Assembly: GCF_900089585.1 (NCBI RefSeq)
Contig: NZ_FLRH01000001.1
Span: 1 to 44,570 of the forward strand
Length of the DNA: 44,570 nucleotides
From: Micromonospora sediminicola
GTDB taxonomy: Bacteria; Actinomycetota; Actinomycetes; Mycobacteriales; Micromonosporaceae
Direction of reading: 5' to 3'
Part shown: one piece after another, positions 21,610 to 32,063 of the stretch
Layout of the letters: the number at the start of each line of letters is the position of its first letter
Position numbering within the stretch: position 1 is the stretch's first letter
Translations under genes and position numbers: made by a program
The notes under the pieces: generated by a model
What the model saw: only the letters and a program-made list of their open reading frames with translations
What the model was told of the DNA's origin: nothing
The model's database searches: none

Positions 21610-22833
21610 CTATCTGGGCAGGCGGTCGTACCGCAGGAACAGGTTGCCCTGCTCGTCGATCAGGGATCGGCGGAGCTGCCAGTCGTCGGCGCCTTGCCCA
21701 GCGCCTGACGAGTCAGTGATCCGTGGCCCGGGCACGGCTAGGAGCTGCGGCGTGATCGTCATGCAGATCTCGTCGAGCAGTCCGGCTCGTGTCATCGCGC
21801 CGGCGAGCGAAGGGCCGCCCTCGCAGACGAGCCGTTGGTGGCCCTGGCTGCGGAGCTGCTGCACGGCCACCGCCAGGTCGACGTCGGTTTCGCCGGCGAC
21901 CACCAGGTCGACGTGCTCGGCGAGGGCGGGATCGATGCTGGCCGCCGATGCCGCGGGTGCGATGAGGATCGGGCGGGGTGGGACGTGGCGGCCGGTGTGC
22001 TGCTGGAACAGCGGTCCGGTGAGGTCGAGGTCGAGAGATCGGCTGACCACAGCAACGGTCGGGTGCGGCGCCAGGCCCATCGAGCGGCGGCGGGCGATCT
22101 GGAGGGCGGAGAGCGGCGTGGGTCCGTACCGCTCCGCGCGGACGGTGCCCGCCCCGATGAGCAGCACGTCGGCGTCTCGCTTGACCGCCTGGTAGACGCG
22201 CTGGTCGCCCGGGCTGGACAGCGCGGCGCTGGTTCCGTTCACCGCCGCCAGTCCGTCGATGCTGGTCACGGCCAGCAGCCGCACGTGCCCGGCGTCGGTG
22301 GCGAGGCGGTCGTGCAGCTCGTCGTCATCGAGGTCGACCAGCCCAGGCTTGGGCCACATGTCGCGGATGCGGGCGCCGGCGGCCGGAGCGGGCCACCCGG
22401 CAAGGCGCCAGGTCAGCTCAGCGACCTTCTCGGCGAGGGAGTCGAGAGCCTGACCGCCGAGGTTCGCGCCGGCGGCGGATCGTGTGGTGGAGTACCGCTG
22501 GCCCTCCACCAGGTACTCGACACCCGAGCGATCCATCGAGTAGAGGATGTGCTGGTCGCCGGTCTCGAAGGCCACACCAACAGCGTCGACCCCCAGGTCC
22601 CGCTGCACGTCGACGAGCCCGCGGTGGCGGCGGCACTGATCGATCCACTGGTCGAGCAGGTCGGAAGCTGTCTGGGTGCCGACGCCACCGGACAGCGTGG
22701 TGGGGACGGCGGGCTGCGGCGGTCGATGAGTGAGCGTCAGGAGGCGCGGCGGCCGGCCCCAGCTCCACGTGTAGCTGAGGTGCTCAAGGGCCGACAGGAT
22801 CGCCGGGTCTCCCTGGGTGCTGTCGAGCGTCAT
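21610..22833 (-). CDS. RibD_C reductase-like protein (copy B)
   Basis: Second copy of 2552-3775, same 407-aa translation. Confidence 0.75.
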   Translation of the reverse strand: MTLDSTQGDPAILSALEHLSYTWSWGRPPRLLTLTHRPPQPAVPTTLSGGVGTQTASDLLDQWIDQCRRHRGLVDVQRDLGVDAVGVAFETGDQHILYSMDRSGVEYLVEGQRYSTTRSAAGANLGGQALDSLAEKVAELTWRLAGWPAPAAGARIRDMWPKPGLVDLDDDELHDRLATDAGHVRLLAVTSIDGLAAVNGTSAALSSPGDQRVYQAVKRDADVLLIGAGTVRAERYGPTPLSALQIARRRSMGLAPHPTVAVVSRSLDLDLTGPLFQQHTGRHVPPRPILIAPAASAASIDPALAEHVDLVVAGETDVDLAVAVQQLRSQGHQRLVCEGGPSLAGAMTRAGLLDEICMTITPQLLAVPGPRITDSSGAGQGADDWQLRRSLIDEQGNLFLRYDRLPR

Positions 22834-23099
22834 GGCTGACCGTCCGTGGTGGGAAGCGGCTGCGCTGCGGCGGGCTGGAAGCGGGTGCCGCGCCAGCGGT
22901 AGATGTTGCGGGAGTAGATGACGACGAAGGCGATCGACAGGGCGATCATCCCGGGCTGTGTGGTGGCCAGGCCGTAGGTGATCCACACGGCCTGACTGGC
23001 GATGCCGTAGATCCACCCGAACCGGGGGTTGTGGCCGCTGATCCACAGCCCGACGATCGACGCCGCGGCGGCGATCCACGACCAGGTCGCCGGGCTCAC
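22830..23099 (-). CDS. Small three-helix membrane protein (copy B)
   Basis: Second copy of 3772-4041, coupled on both sides as in copy A. Confidence 0.6.
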   Translation of the reverse strand: MSPATWSWIAAAASIVGLWISGHNPRFGWIYGIASQAVWITYGLATTQPGMIALSIAFVVIYSRNIYRWRGTRFQPAAAQPLPTTDGQP

Positions 23100-23872
23100 C
23101 GATCGCCCTCGGTGAGGCTGACGTCGATCTCGTACGCGACGCGGTCTCCCGGCACGATCGCCGTGGACACCTCGACCGGCTCGCACCCCCGGTACAGCGT
23201 CCGCCAGTGCTCGAACACCGACGTCCCGCCGGGGATGGCCAGCTCGGCCACCTCGGCGGCGGACGGCACGCGGGACTCGAACGCGAGCTTCGCGCGGTCG
23301 ACAGCGATCCCGCCCGCCATCAGGTGAGCAATCGTGCCCACGCCGGGACGTTCGTCGTCGGGGTTGTTGAGGCCGATGCGCTGCGCGGTCTCCGCCGGCA
23401 GGTAGGACCGCGCCACCTGGTGCGGGGCTCCCTCGACGACGTACCGGAACGTCCGCACCAGGAGCCTGTGCTCCGCGTCGACGTCCAGCAGCCGGGCGAT
23501 CTGCTCTGAGGCCATCACGTAGTCGTAGGTGATGTCGACCTTGGCGTCCGCCCCGGTCATCGCCTCGAACAGGCCCGCCTGAACGTCGGCCCCCCGGCGC
23601 GCGGCCGCGTACTCCATGCGCAGGCCCGCGAGCAGGTCGCGTCGCACCACCTGGCGGCGGCGGACGTAGATGCCCGACCCGTGCACCACGGTCAGCAGTC
23701 CCTCGGCGACCAGCTCTTTCAGGGCTCGGTCGAGCGCGGAGCGCGATCGCGTCTCGTAGATGGCCATGAGGTCGGCCAGCCGCGGCAGGCGATCGCCGGG
23801 CAGGTACTTGCCGGACTGAATCTGTCGGCGCAGATCAACGGCGATCTCGGCGCCTCTGCTCACAGCTCTCAA
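23096..23872 (-). CDS. GntR/UTRA regulator (copy B)
   Basis: Second copy of 4038-4814, same translation. Confidence 0.83.
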   Translation of the reverse strand: MRAVSRGAEIAVDLRRQIQSGKYLPGDRLPRLADLMAIYETRSRSALDRALKELVAEGLLTVVHGSGIYVRRRQVVRRDLLAGLRMEYAAARRGADVQAGLFEAMTGADAKVDITYDYVMASEQIARLLDVDAEHRLLVRTFRYVVEGAPHQVARSYLPAETAQRIGLNNPDDERPGVGTIAHLMAGGIAVDRAKLAFESRVPSAAEVAELAIPGGTSVFEHWRTLYRGCEPVEVSTAIVPGDRVAYEIDVSLTEGDR

Positions 23873-24053
23873 CGCCAGCCTCCCAAAGAGCCCCCGGGAG
23901 AGTTGTTGACTCCCCTGGCCTACAGGGTGACACTAGCAGTGTCCCCGAGACAATCCCCTACCAGGGTTCGTTCGGAAACGGGACAAAGCCCGGCGCTACG
24001 AACACCGGGCTTCGCCACAGGCGGGTCGCTGACCTTGGGAAGGAGCACGACCC
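23873..24053. promoter_or_regulatory. Divergent GntR control region (copy B)
   Basis: Second copy of 4815-4995; operator candidate palindrome at 23929-23943. Confidence 0.5.
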
Positions 24054-24368
24054 ATGAGCATTGTCCACGACCACCCCGGCGCTGGAAGCGCACCACCGAC
24101 CGTGACGCCCCCCACCGATCTCCTGAACATCGGCGACCCGTGGGAGCGGGCGCGCGCCGCCTCGCGCATGGCCGACCAACTGCACGAGGCTCGCCGCGCC
24201 GCCCTCACCATCCGGCTCGCCGCGGTCCGCGAGCTGGTCGAGGGCCGCCGCATCCCCGCCACCGTCGTCGGCCGATTCATCGGCATCACCGGCGGCCGCA
24301 TCTCCCAGATGCTCGCCGGCAACCGCACGAAGACCGAGCCGGCCCGCACGATGGGGGACGCGGCATGA
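24054..24368 (+). CDS. Small HTH protein (copy B)
   Basis: Second copy of 4996-5310. Confidence 0.6.
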   Translation: MSIVHDHPGAGSAPPTVTPPTDLLNIGDPWERARAASRMADQLHEARRAALTIRLAAVRELVEGRRIPATVVGRFIGITGGRISQMLAGNRTKTEPARTMGDAA

Positions 24369-24871
24369 CCGCCCCGACGAAGAAGCACCTGGACCTGGCC
24401 ATCGCGCTGGCGCAGTTCCGCCAGGGTCTGCCGAAGTTGACGGACGCCGGGCTGGAGCGCCGGGCCGCCGAGGTGGCGGCGCTGCCGGGCTGGTACGCCG
24501 GCGAGCTGCGCCGCCTGGTCGACGCCGAGCGCGAGTCCCGCCGTACGACGACCCCGCCGACGGCGCCGACCCGGTCGCGGGCGCTGCGGATCGCCGCCGG
24601 CGCGGCGATCGCCGGAGCTCCGGCGGCGGCGCTGACCGGGCAGGCCCTCGCGCAGTACGCCGACCAGGTGCCGCAGGTGCTGCTCTACTCCCCGGCCGTC
24701 GCGGTCGGCCTGGTGGCCGCCGCCGTCGGCGCGAGCCGGACGGCCCGGTGGGTCGACGACCGCCGGCACCCCCTCGCGGTCGACGTCGACGAGGCCGACC
24801 TGAACCCGCTCGGCAAGGAGCTGCTCGCGAAGGTACGCGCGGCTCGCCTGGCGCGCGGGGAGGTGTGCTGA
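24365..24871 (+). CDS. Two-TM membrane protein (copy B)
   Basis: Second copy of 5307-5813. Confidence 0.55.
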   Translation: MTAPTKKHLDLAIALAQFRQGLPKLTDAGLERRAAEVAALPGWYAGELRRLVDAERESRRTTTPPTAPTRSRALRIAAGAAIAGAPAAALTGQALAQYADQVPQVLLYSPAVAVGLVAAAVGASRTARWVDDRRHPLAVDVDEADLNPLGKELLAKVRAARLARGEVC

Positions 24872-25116
24872 TGGCCGCCTTGCTGGTGGTGAAGGTGCAC
24901 CTGGACTGGACCGGCCCGGGCCACTACGACCGCGACCGGTCGTTGCCCTGCCGGGTCTGTGCCACCGCCACGAAGATGCGCGACGGCCGCGGCGACGCGT
25001 GCCACCAGTCGTGCGCGGAGGACGAGATCGCCCGGGAGCTGCTCGGCACCGGCCGGACCCTGATCGACGACGAGCGGATCCCGACGCCGGCGCGAACCCT
25101 GGAGGTGTCGTCGTGA
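24871..25116 (+). CDS. Small Cys-pair protein (copy B)
   Basis: Second copy of 5813-6058. Confidence 0.55.
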   Translation: MAALLVVKVHLDWTGPGHYDRDRSLPCRVCATATKMRDGRGDACHQSCAEDEIARELLGTGRTLIDDERIPTPARTLEVSS

Positions 25117-26939
25117 CGACGTTGCAGCACGGAACGGACCTGACCCAGCTCGCCGCGACCGACGCCAAGGTGGCCCGCAACCTGGCCGCGGCCGAGCGGG
25201 AGCGCCTGGCTGTGCAGACGCGAATCGCATCGGAGGACGCCGCTAGCGAGCGGCAACTGCGGGCGAAGGCGGAGCAGCTTCGACTGGCGGCGCAGAAGGA
25301 CGCCAACCGCGACGCACGGGCCGAGCGGCGCCGCAAGCAGCAGGAGAACGAGCGGGCCGACCGCAAGGCCCGCCGGCAGGCCCGCCGGGCAGAGCTGGCC
25401 GGCTGGTACGCCGGCCGGGTCGCCTACGTGCGCGACAACGCCGCGGCGGTCTACTCCGGGCTGATCTACGGCCTGGCCGTGTCCGGGGCGGTGTACGGGC
25501 AGGTCGACGCGGCCCGGGCCAACAACCTGCCCACCCCGATCGGGGTGATCGCCGCGGTGGCCATCGAGGGCACCGGGCTGGCGATGGCGCTGACCGCGCA
25601 GCACCAGCGACTCAACGGCGAGCGGGCGATGGTGGCCCGGGCGCTGATCTGGATCTGCACGGCGGCCGCGGTGTCCATCAACGCGATCGGGCACCACGCC
25701 GACCCGGTCAAGGCGATCGGCCTGTCCGCGCTGTCCGCGCTGGGGATCATCGTCTACGAGGTCCGCTCCGGAGCGAAGCACCGCCCCGCGCTGCGCGCCA
25801 AGGGCATGATCCCGGAGCCGCCGGAGCGGTTCGGGTGGCGGCGCTGGCTGACCTACCCGCGGCAGACCCGCGAGGCGTGGAAGACCGACGTGCGCGACCG
25901 GCTCTCCCCCGGCGCGGCCGCGCTGATCGCCCGGGCCGAGGCCCGGCGGGCCGAGCAGCACCGCCAGGCCGCGATCGAGGCGGAGCGTGAGCGGCAGCAG
26001 AAGGTGGTGGCCGAGGTCGCCGCCGGTGCCCGGAAGGCGCTGCGCAAGGCCACCGGCAAGGACTCCGGCGCCGCCCTGGCGGCCCTGGCCCGGCTCGCGG
26101 CCACGGGCACCCCGGCGCCGCTGCTGGCGCTGCCCTCGCCCGGACGGGCGGAAGCCGAGGCGGCCCGCGCCGACGCCGCCGAGGCCCGACGGGCACTGGC
26201 GGAAGCGGAAGCACGCGCCGACGCCGCCGACGCGCGGGCGGAAGCGGCAACGGTGCGTCGGGCGGAAGCGGAAGCGGAAGCACGCGCGGCGATCGAGCGG
26301 GCGGAAGCGGAAGCAACTCACCGGGCGCGAGCGGAAGCGGAAGCAGCGACCGCCACGCGCCGGGCGGAAGCGGAAGCACACGCCGCCGCGCTCGCCCGTC
26401 GGGCGGAAGCGGAAGCACGCACCGCGCTGGAGCGTGCGCTGGCGGAAGCGGAAGCAGCGCGCGCCGAGGCCCGCGCCGAGACCGGACGCGCCTCGCGCAC
26501 GCAGGGGCAGCTCGACGCCGCCGGCGCCGAGTGGCAGCGCCGGCTCCAGACCGCTGAGACGGCGCTGGGACAGGCCCGCCGCGAGCTGAGCGAGCAGCAG
26601 CACGCCCGCCACCGCGCGGAGGCCCTGGCCGAGGCCGCCAAGCAGGACGCCGCCGACCTGCGCGCCGCGCTGGCCCAGGCCGCCGCCGACGCCGGCCGCC
26701 GGCCCCGCCGCACCCCGGCCGGATCGAGCAAGCCGGCCGAGCCGGTGCTGTTCGAGGGCAAGCCGGTCCCGCACGTCGACCGGGTCAGCCCCGAGACCGT
26801 CCGCGCGGTGCTGCAGGCCCGCAAGGACCACCCCGACGCCACCCAGAAGGACCTCGCCCCGAAGGTCGGCACCTCCGAGCGGACCGTCCGCACGGTGCTG
26901 ACCGCCGTCGCCGCCGCCAAGGGCAGCCCCGCCTCATAA
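25113..26939 (+). CDS. DUF2637 (SpdB-like) protein (copy B)
   Basis: Second copy of 6055-7881, same 608-aa translation. The GCGGAA array lies at 26148-26456 and is unchanged in length, showing that the repeat was not altered between copies. Confidence 0.78.
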   Translation: MTTLQHGTDLTQLAATDAKVARNLAAAERERLAVQTRIASEDAASERQLRAKAEQLRLAAQKDANRDARAERRRKQQENERADRKARRQARRAELAGWYAGRVAYVRDNAAAVYSGLIYGLAVSGAVYGQVDAARANNLPTPIGVIAAVAIEGTGLAMALTAQHQRLNGERAMVARALIWICTAAAVSINAIGHHADPVKAIGLSALSALGIIVYEVRSGAKHRPALRAKGMIPEPPERFGWRRWLTYPRQTREAWKTDVRDRLSPGAAALIARAEARRAEQHRQAAIEAERERQQKVVAEVAAGARKALRKATGKDSGAALAALARLAATGTPAPLLALPSPGRAEAEAARADAAEARRALAEAEARADAADARAEAATVRRAEAEAEARAAIERAEAEATHRARAEAEAATATRRAEAEAHAAALARRAEAEARTALERALAEAEAARAEARAETGRASRTQGQLDAAGAEWQRRLQTAETALGQARRELSEQQHARHRAEALAEAAKQDAADLRAALAQAAADAGRRPRRTPAGSSKPAEPVLFEGKPVPHVDRVSPETVRAVLQARKDHPDATQKDLAPKVGTSERTVRTVLTAVAAAKGSPAS

Positions 26940-26990
26940 CAGCTCATAACTGTGGGGCGTGAGCAGCCAAAACGAAGGGAGGAACGCACG

Positions 26991-28592
26991 ATGCAGACGG
27001 AGACGACGGCCCCGACGCCCGAGGCCGAGACGGTCGAGATGCCGGCGCCGGACCTGTCGGTGCTGGCGGCCGAGCAGCCGCCGGCGGAGCAGGGCAAGGA
27101 CGACAAGGCCACGCCGCAGGAGCTGGCGGAGACGACGCCGGCGTCGGTGGGCCTGGTGGTGGCGTTGGTGGTTATCTCGGTCGTCGCCGCCGTGGTGGTG
27201 GCGATGTGGATGGTGTCGCCGCTGATGGCGCTGCTGCTGGGTGCCGGGCTGATCGTGGTCGCGGTGCTGGCCGGCGCCGGGTGGCTGGCCTGGCGCAAGT
27301 TCACCCGCCGGGACAAGACCGGCCGGGACCGCTTCGGCCGCGACCGCGTCGGCCGCACCGACCGGACCGGCGGGAGGTCCACCAACGGCGGCAGCAAGTC
27401 CCCCGCCGGGCGTGGCAAGAACGGCGACAAGTCCGGCAGTTGGTGGCCGTTCGGCCGCAGCAAGACCACCGGCGGCGGGGGGAAAACCCCTGGTGGCGGC
27501 GGCAAGACCCCCGGCGGCGGTGGGAGGCCGACCGGCGACGGTGCCGGGCGGAAGAAGGCCGGGGGCGGGTGGTGGCCGTTCGGCCGCAACAAGACCCCCG
27601 GCGGCGGCGGGAAGACCCCGGCCGGCGGCAAGGCTCCCGCCGGTGGGAAGCCGACCGGCGACGGCGCGAAGAAGACCCGCGACAGGTCCGGGGGCGGGCG
27701 GTGGCCGTTCGGCCGCAACAAGACCCCCGGCGGCGGGAAGACCCCGGGCGGGGGCGGCAAGGCCCCGACCAGCGGCAAGACCCCCGGCGGCGGCGGAAAG
27801 CCGGCCGGCAACGGCGGCGCGAAGCCGACCAACAACACCGCGGGCCGTAAGGCCAAGACGGTGGGCGGGGCAGCGCTGCTGGGGCTGCTCGGGCTGGCCC
27901 GGGCGGCGAAGAAGACCAAGGCCACGGACGCCAAAACGACCGACGGCAAGGCGGCCGGCGCGGATGGGCCCGCGAAGACGAAGACCGGTCACACGCGGCC
28001 GACGCCGGGAGGCCACCGCGCGGAGACGGTCATCGACGTCGACCTGGACGACATCACCAGCCCGACGCCCGGCCGGCCGGGCAGCTCGTCGACCGGCTCG
28101 GCCGGGCCGACGACGGGCTCGGCCCGGCGTGCCGGGCCGTTCTTTGACCCCGGCTCCACCGCTGGCAGCGAGCGGTGGGACCGGACGGCACCGACCCCGC
28201 TGCGCACCACCCCGCACCACCAGCACCAGGCCCCTGTTTCCAACCACCTTGGAGGACCGGAAATGAGCACCACGACGAGCGACATCGACCAGGACGCGAT
28301 GCGCGTGGCGAACCGCTACGCCGAGCAGGTCGAGAAGGCGCAGACCCTGGCGGCCCGGGCGCGGGCGTGCCGGGACGCGGCGGACCAGTACCGCCGTGAC
28401 GCCCGCAACAACCAGGAGAGCGCGGAGAACCACAAGCAGGCCGCCCGCACGATCCGCGACGCCAACGTGGCCCACGAGCACGCGGTGTCGGCGCGGGACG
28501 CCGAGGCGGAGGCGGCGCGGGAGATCCTCGCGGCCCGCTACTACGAGGCGCAGGCCGAGGAGTACGAGGCCCAGGCCCGCGCCATCGGCTGA
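26991..28592 (+). CDS. Gly/Lys-rich two-TM protein (copy B)
   Basis: Second copy of 7933-9534; the internal start is at 28263. Paired TCATAAC sites precede it at 26934 and 26944. Confidence 0.6.
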   Translation: MQTETTAPTPEAETVEMPAPDLSVLAAEQPPAEQGKDDKATPQELAETTPASVGLVVALVVISVVAAVVVAMWMVSPLMALLLGAGLIVVAVLAGAGWLAWRKFTRRDKTGRDRFGRDRVGRTDRTGGRSTNGGSKSPAGRGKNGDKSGSWWPFGRSKTTGGGGKTPGGGGKTPGGGGRPTGDGAGRKKAGGGWWPFGRNKTPGGGGKTPAGGKAPAGGKPTGDGAKKTRDRSGGGRWPFGRNKTPGGGKTPGGGGKAPTSGKTPGGGGKPAGNGGAKPTNNTAGRKAKTVGGAALLGLLGLARAAKKTKATDAKTTDGKAAGADGPAKTKTGHTRPTPGGHRAETVIDVDLDDITSPTPGRPGSSSTGSAGPTTGSARRAGPFFDPGSTAGSERWDRTAPTPLRTTPHHQHQAPVSNHLGGPEMSTTTSDIDQDAMRVANRYAEQVEKAQTLAARARACRDAADQYRRDARNNQESAENHKQAARTIRDANVAHEHAVSARDAEAEAAREILAARYYEAQAEEYEAQARAIG

Positions 28593-28606
28593 CCTGTTCA
28601 ACCCGC

Positions 28607-28640
28607 GCGGGGGCCGCGCCGCACCTGGTGCGGCCCCCGC
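28607..28640 (+). terminator. Pre-traB hairpin (copy B)
   Basis: Second copy of 9549-9582. Confidence 0.5.
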
Positions 28641-28684
28641 ACCCACACCCCGCACGACCAGGCACAAGAACGAGGGAGGACGTC

Positions 28685-30922
28685 GTGACGAAGCGGCGAG
28701 CAGCGGTGGGCATTCAGTGGAAGACGTTCTGGGCCGTGGTCGCGCCGTTCATCAGCGCGGTGTGGGTGGCGGTGTGGCTGGTCACCGGCTCGCCGGTGTG
28801 GATCGCAGGGCTGGCCACGGCGCTGCTGGCGGCCGCGGCCGCGTTCGGTGCCCGGCTGCTGGTGCGCATCTCGCCGATGTTCGCCCGCCTCAGCTCGGCG
28901 TCGAAGGCGAGGGTGGTGGGCTGGCTGGTGGCGGCGGTGACCGTCTACGCCGGCTGGTCGACCCTCGCGGTGACGGTGCCGGACCTGTGGCCTGTGTGGG
29001 CGCTGATCCTGCCCGCGTTGGGCGGCAGCACCTGGGTGCTGGCCCGCACCCACGAGTACCTCCTGCGGTACGCGCCGCCGGCGGCGCCGTCGCCGGCCGC
29101 GGCCGCGCTGACCGCCGGCGCGCACGCGCCGCTCGCGCTGACCGCCGGCGACCTGAGCGGCCCCCGTGACGGGGAACCGCACCTGGCGTGGCTGCTGCGC
29201 CTGGCCGTGCACAAGGCCGGGCTGGAATGGCTGCGCATCTCCAACCCGCAGATGGTCGGCCCGGCCGACCGGCCGTTCGGCGCGCGGGTCGAGGCGTGGG
29301 CGCCGATCGAGCTGCGCCGCATCGTCAACGGCAAGGTCAAGACGGAGACCGCCCCGCAGCTCGACGACCACCACGCCCGGCGCATCGCCCTGGCCCTGCG
29401 CGACATCACCCGCCGCGACATCGCCCCCGACTGGGTGAGCATCAGCGAAGACCCCGGCCGGGTCGGCGTCTACACGATCCAGGCCAACACCGAAGACGTC
29501 ATGAAGCGGATCCGCCCCTACCGCGAGCGCGTCGACGAGCTGGTCGACCCTACCGGCCGGCCGATCTGGCGGCGCCTCGCCGAGCCTTCCTACGCGCTGT
29601 GGGGCATGGACGGGATGCCGATCGGCGTCGACGTCGCCCGGCACGCCTGGATCCTCGGCGCGTCGACCGGCGGCAAGTCCGCCTACATCCACCGCGAGTG
29701 GGCTGACGTGACCCGCTGCGAAGACGCGCTGATCTGGGTCGCCGGCACCCGCAAGTTGTACGACCTGGTCGGGCAGTGGCTGGAGCCCTACCTCGGCACC
29801 GACGTGCGGCCGCCGCTGGACTGGGTCCGCGCCGACGCCGAGGGCGTGCTGCAGATGCTCATCGCCGTGATGGAGGTCGCCCGCTGGCGCCAGGACCAGC
29901 CGTTCTCCGCCCGCCACAACTTCAAGAAGATCATGGTCTACATCGACGAAGGCAGCTTCGCGCTGAACACCAAGAACAAGGTCAAGTACGACGGGGCGGA
30001 GGTCACCGCCGGCGACATGTACGCCGCGTGCACCCAGGCGGTCGCCTCCGCCGGGATCTACCTGGTCGTGGCCACGCAGCGCGGTGTGCACCACGCGTTC
30101 GGCGACAACGGCGGCGACGCCAGCGCGAACATCGCCCGGGAGATCATGCTCATGTCCGGTGACGAGCAGGAGGCCGGCCGAGTCACCGGCAACTACAAGC
30201 TGCCCCCGCTGCGCCACCGCGGCGAGTGCTACGCCCGCCTCGGCGACGGCGAGCCGGTCCGCGCGAAGATCGAGTACGTCCAGACCTGCGACCCGTCCAA
30301 GCCGGTGCTGCACGACGGCCCGCGCGTCGACGAGATCTCCTGGAACCGCAGGCACCACCAGCGCGACCTTGACCCCGGATCGGCGCAGGCCGCCGGCCCC
30401 GTCTACGCCGCCCGGCACCAGCTCGTCACCGACGACTACCTGGCCGACCTTCGCAATGCCCGCGCCCGCGGCAAGAAGACGCAGACCGCCGCGCCCGAGC
30501 GCGACGGCGAGCAGGCGATGGCCTCCGCCGTCGCCAGCATCTTCCGCAAGCTCGGCGGCAAGCCCGCCGTCATTCCCGCCGCCCCGGCGCCGGCCGCAGG
30601 CGAGATGCCGGCCGCCGAGCCGGTGGAGCCGACGCCGCTGGCCGGTTATCGCACCCGCGCCGACCGGGTCGAGGCCGCGGTGCGCCACATCTGGCGCACC
30701 ACCACCGCCCCGGCCGGACCGCGCGACATCCTCGCAGCGCTCCAGGACGCCGGCGACACCACCGTCACCCCGCAGTTGGTCGCCAACGCGCTGACCCAGC
30801 TCGGCCAGCAGGGCCGGGTGGTGCGGCCGCAGACCGCCGACAAGCGGGAGGCGACCGGGCAGTACCTGCCGCCCGAGGCCGCCACCACCACGACCACGAC
30901 GGTCACGGCCAGTAACTCATAA
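28685..30922 (+). CDS. traB: FtsK/TraB transfer ATPase (copy B)
   Basis: Second copy of 9627-11864, same 745-aa translation. Confidence 0.8.
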   Translation: MTKRRAAVGIQWKTFWAVVAPFISAVWVAVWLVTGSPVWIAGLATALLAAAAAFGARLLVRISPMFARLSSASKARVVGWLVAAVTVYAGWSTLAVTVPDLWPVWALILPALGGSTWVLARTHEYLLRYAPPAAPSPAAAALTAGAHAPLALTAGDLSGPRDGEPHLAWLLRLAVHKAGLEWLRISNPQMVGPADRPFGARVEAWAPIELRRIVNGKVKTETAPQLDDHHARRIALALRDITRRDIAPDWVSISEDPGRVGVYTIQANTEDVMKRIRPYRERVDELVDPTGRPIWRRLAEPSYALWGMDGMPIGVDVARHAWILGASTGGKSAYIHREWADVTRCEDALIWVAGTRKLYDLVGQWLEPYLGTDVRPPLDWVRADAEGVLQMLIAVMEVARWRQDQPFSARHNFKKIMVYIDEGSFALNTKNKVKYDGAEVTAGDMYAACTQAVASAGIYLVVATQRGVHHAFGDNGGDASANIAREIMLMSGDEQEAGRVTGNYKLPPLRHRGECYARLGDGEPVRAKIEYVQTCDPSKPVLHDGPRVDEISWNRRHHQRDLDPGSAQAAGPVYAARHQLVTDDYLADLRNARARGKKTQTAAPERDGEQAMASAVASIFRKLGGKPAVIPAAPAPAAGEMPAAEPVEPTPLAGYRTRADRVEAAVRHIWRTTTAPAGPRDILAALQDAGDTTVTPQLVANALTQLGQQGRVVRPQTADKREATGQYLPPEAATTTTTTVTASNS

Positions 30923-31043
30923 CCCTTCATAACCCGGGCGCCCTCCCCCGGGTGAGGGGGCCCTATGCAGGATCCGACCCCCTCCCCCACCGCTGTTATG
31001 AACCCGACTGTTAGGTCACCGTCCGTAAAGGAGAACGCCCGCC

Positions 31044-31655
31044 ATGTCTGCCCGCCCCGCCGAACTCGAGTCCGAGATCCGCCGCCTCACCCGCCAGCGC
31101 GACGCGCAGCCGGCGGACACCCTCTACGCCCTGACCCACCAGCAGCGCATCGACGAACTGTCGGTGGAGCTGATCGCCTGGCAGCTCGACGGGGCACGGA
31201 TGCGCGCCGCCGAGCACGCCATCCGCGCCGCCGCCCGCCGCCGCCACCGCGCCCACACCGGCCGGCGCCGGTGGCCGGCCGTGGCCGGCGGCAGCGGTCT
31301 GCTCGGCACCGTGGCCACCGCCGGGCACCTCGCCGCCAACGCCGGCGGCCCGCCGCTGATCGGCGGAACGCTGCTCGGCGTGGCCGCCGTCGCGCTGGCG
31401 CTGACCGCACTCGACCGCGCCCGCGACGCCCGCGAGCTGGCCGCCGCCGCCACCGACATGGACGCCGCTCAGGACCAGTACGCCGCGGTCGTGGCCAGCC
31501 ACGCCGACGCGATCGCCCCCGCCCGCCCGCTGCCCATCCACAACCAGGAGACGTCATGCGCCAGCCCGCAGCCCCCGGCAACCAGCCCGTCCAACGCCAT
31601 CAGCACGACCCCGGCGTCCGTTGCTGCGATCGCTGGCCCCCGGCCGAGCGCGTGA
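31044..31655 (+). CDS. Two-TM Spd-like membrane protein (copy B)
   Basis: Second copy of 11987-12598, now at offset 19,057 because of the one-base shorter C-run upstream. Confidence 0.55.
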   Translation: MSARPAELESEIRRLTRQRDAQPADTLYALTHQQRIDELSVELIAWQLDGARMRAAEHAIRAAARRRHRAHTGRRRWPAVAGGSGLLGTVATAGHLAANAGGPPLIGGTLLGVAAVALALTALDRARDARELAAAATDMDAAQDQYAAVVASHADAIAPARPLPIHNQETSCASPQPPATSPSNAISTTPASVAAIAGPRPSA

Positions 31656-32032
31656 CCACGGTCGGCACGATCCTGGCCGACCGCCGCCGCCTGGTCTTCG
31701 CCGCCGGCTACACCGGCTGGCTGCTGGCAGCCCTGGCCGCCGTCGTCGCTGTGCACGCCCTGCTGCTGCCGGCCACCACCGACTGGGCCGGCGCCCACGG
31801 CCTGTGGGGCTGGGCCGTGTGGGCGGGCTGGGCCGCGACCAGCCTTGCCGCCCTGCACCAGGGCGTGCTGGCCCGCCGCCGCTCCCGCACCGCCGTGTAC
31901 GTGCTGCACGGCTGCGCCGCGGCCGCCGCCCTCATCGGCATCGCCGCCCCCGGCGGCTGGGGCCAGGCCCTGACCGCGATCGCCGGCGCCGCCGGCGCGT
32001 GGCTGGTCGCCTTTCTCGCCGCCCGCCGCTGA
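31556..32032 (+). CDS. Four-TM Spd-like membrane protein (copy B)
   Basis: Second copy of 12499-12975. Confidence 0.55.
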   Translation: MRQPAAPGNQPVQRHQHDPGVRCCDRWPPAERVTTVGTILADRRRLVFAAGYTGWLLAALAAVVAVHALLLPATTDWAGAHGLWGWAVWAGWAATSLAALHQGVLARRRSRTAVYVLHGCAAAAALIGIAAPGGWGQALTAIAGAAGAWLVAFLAARR

Positions 32033-32063
32033 CCCACCCGACCGAACCGATCGAAGGAGAACC

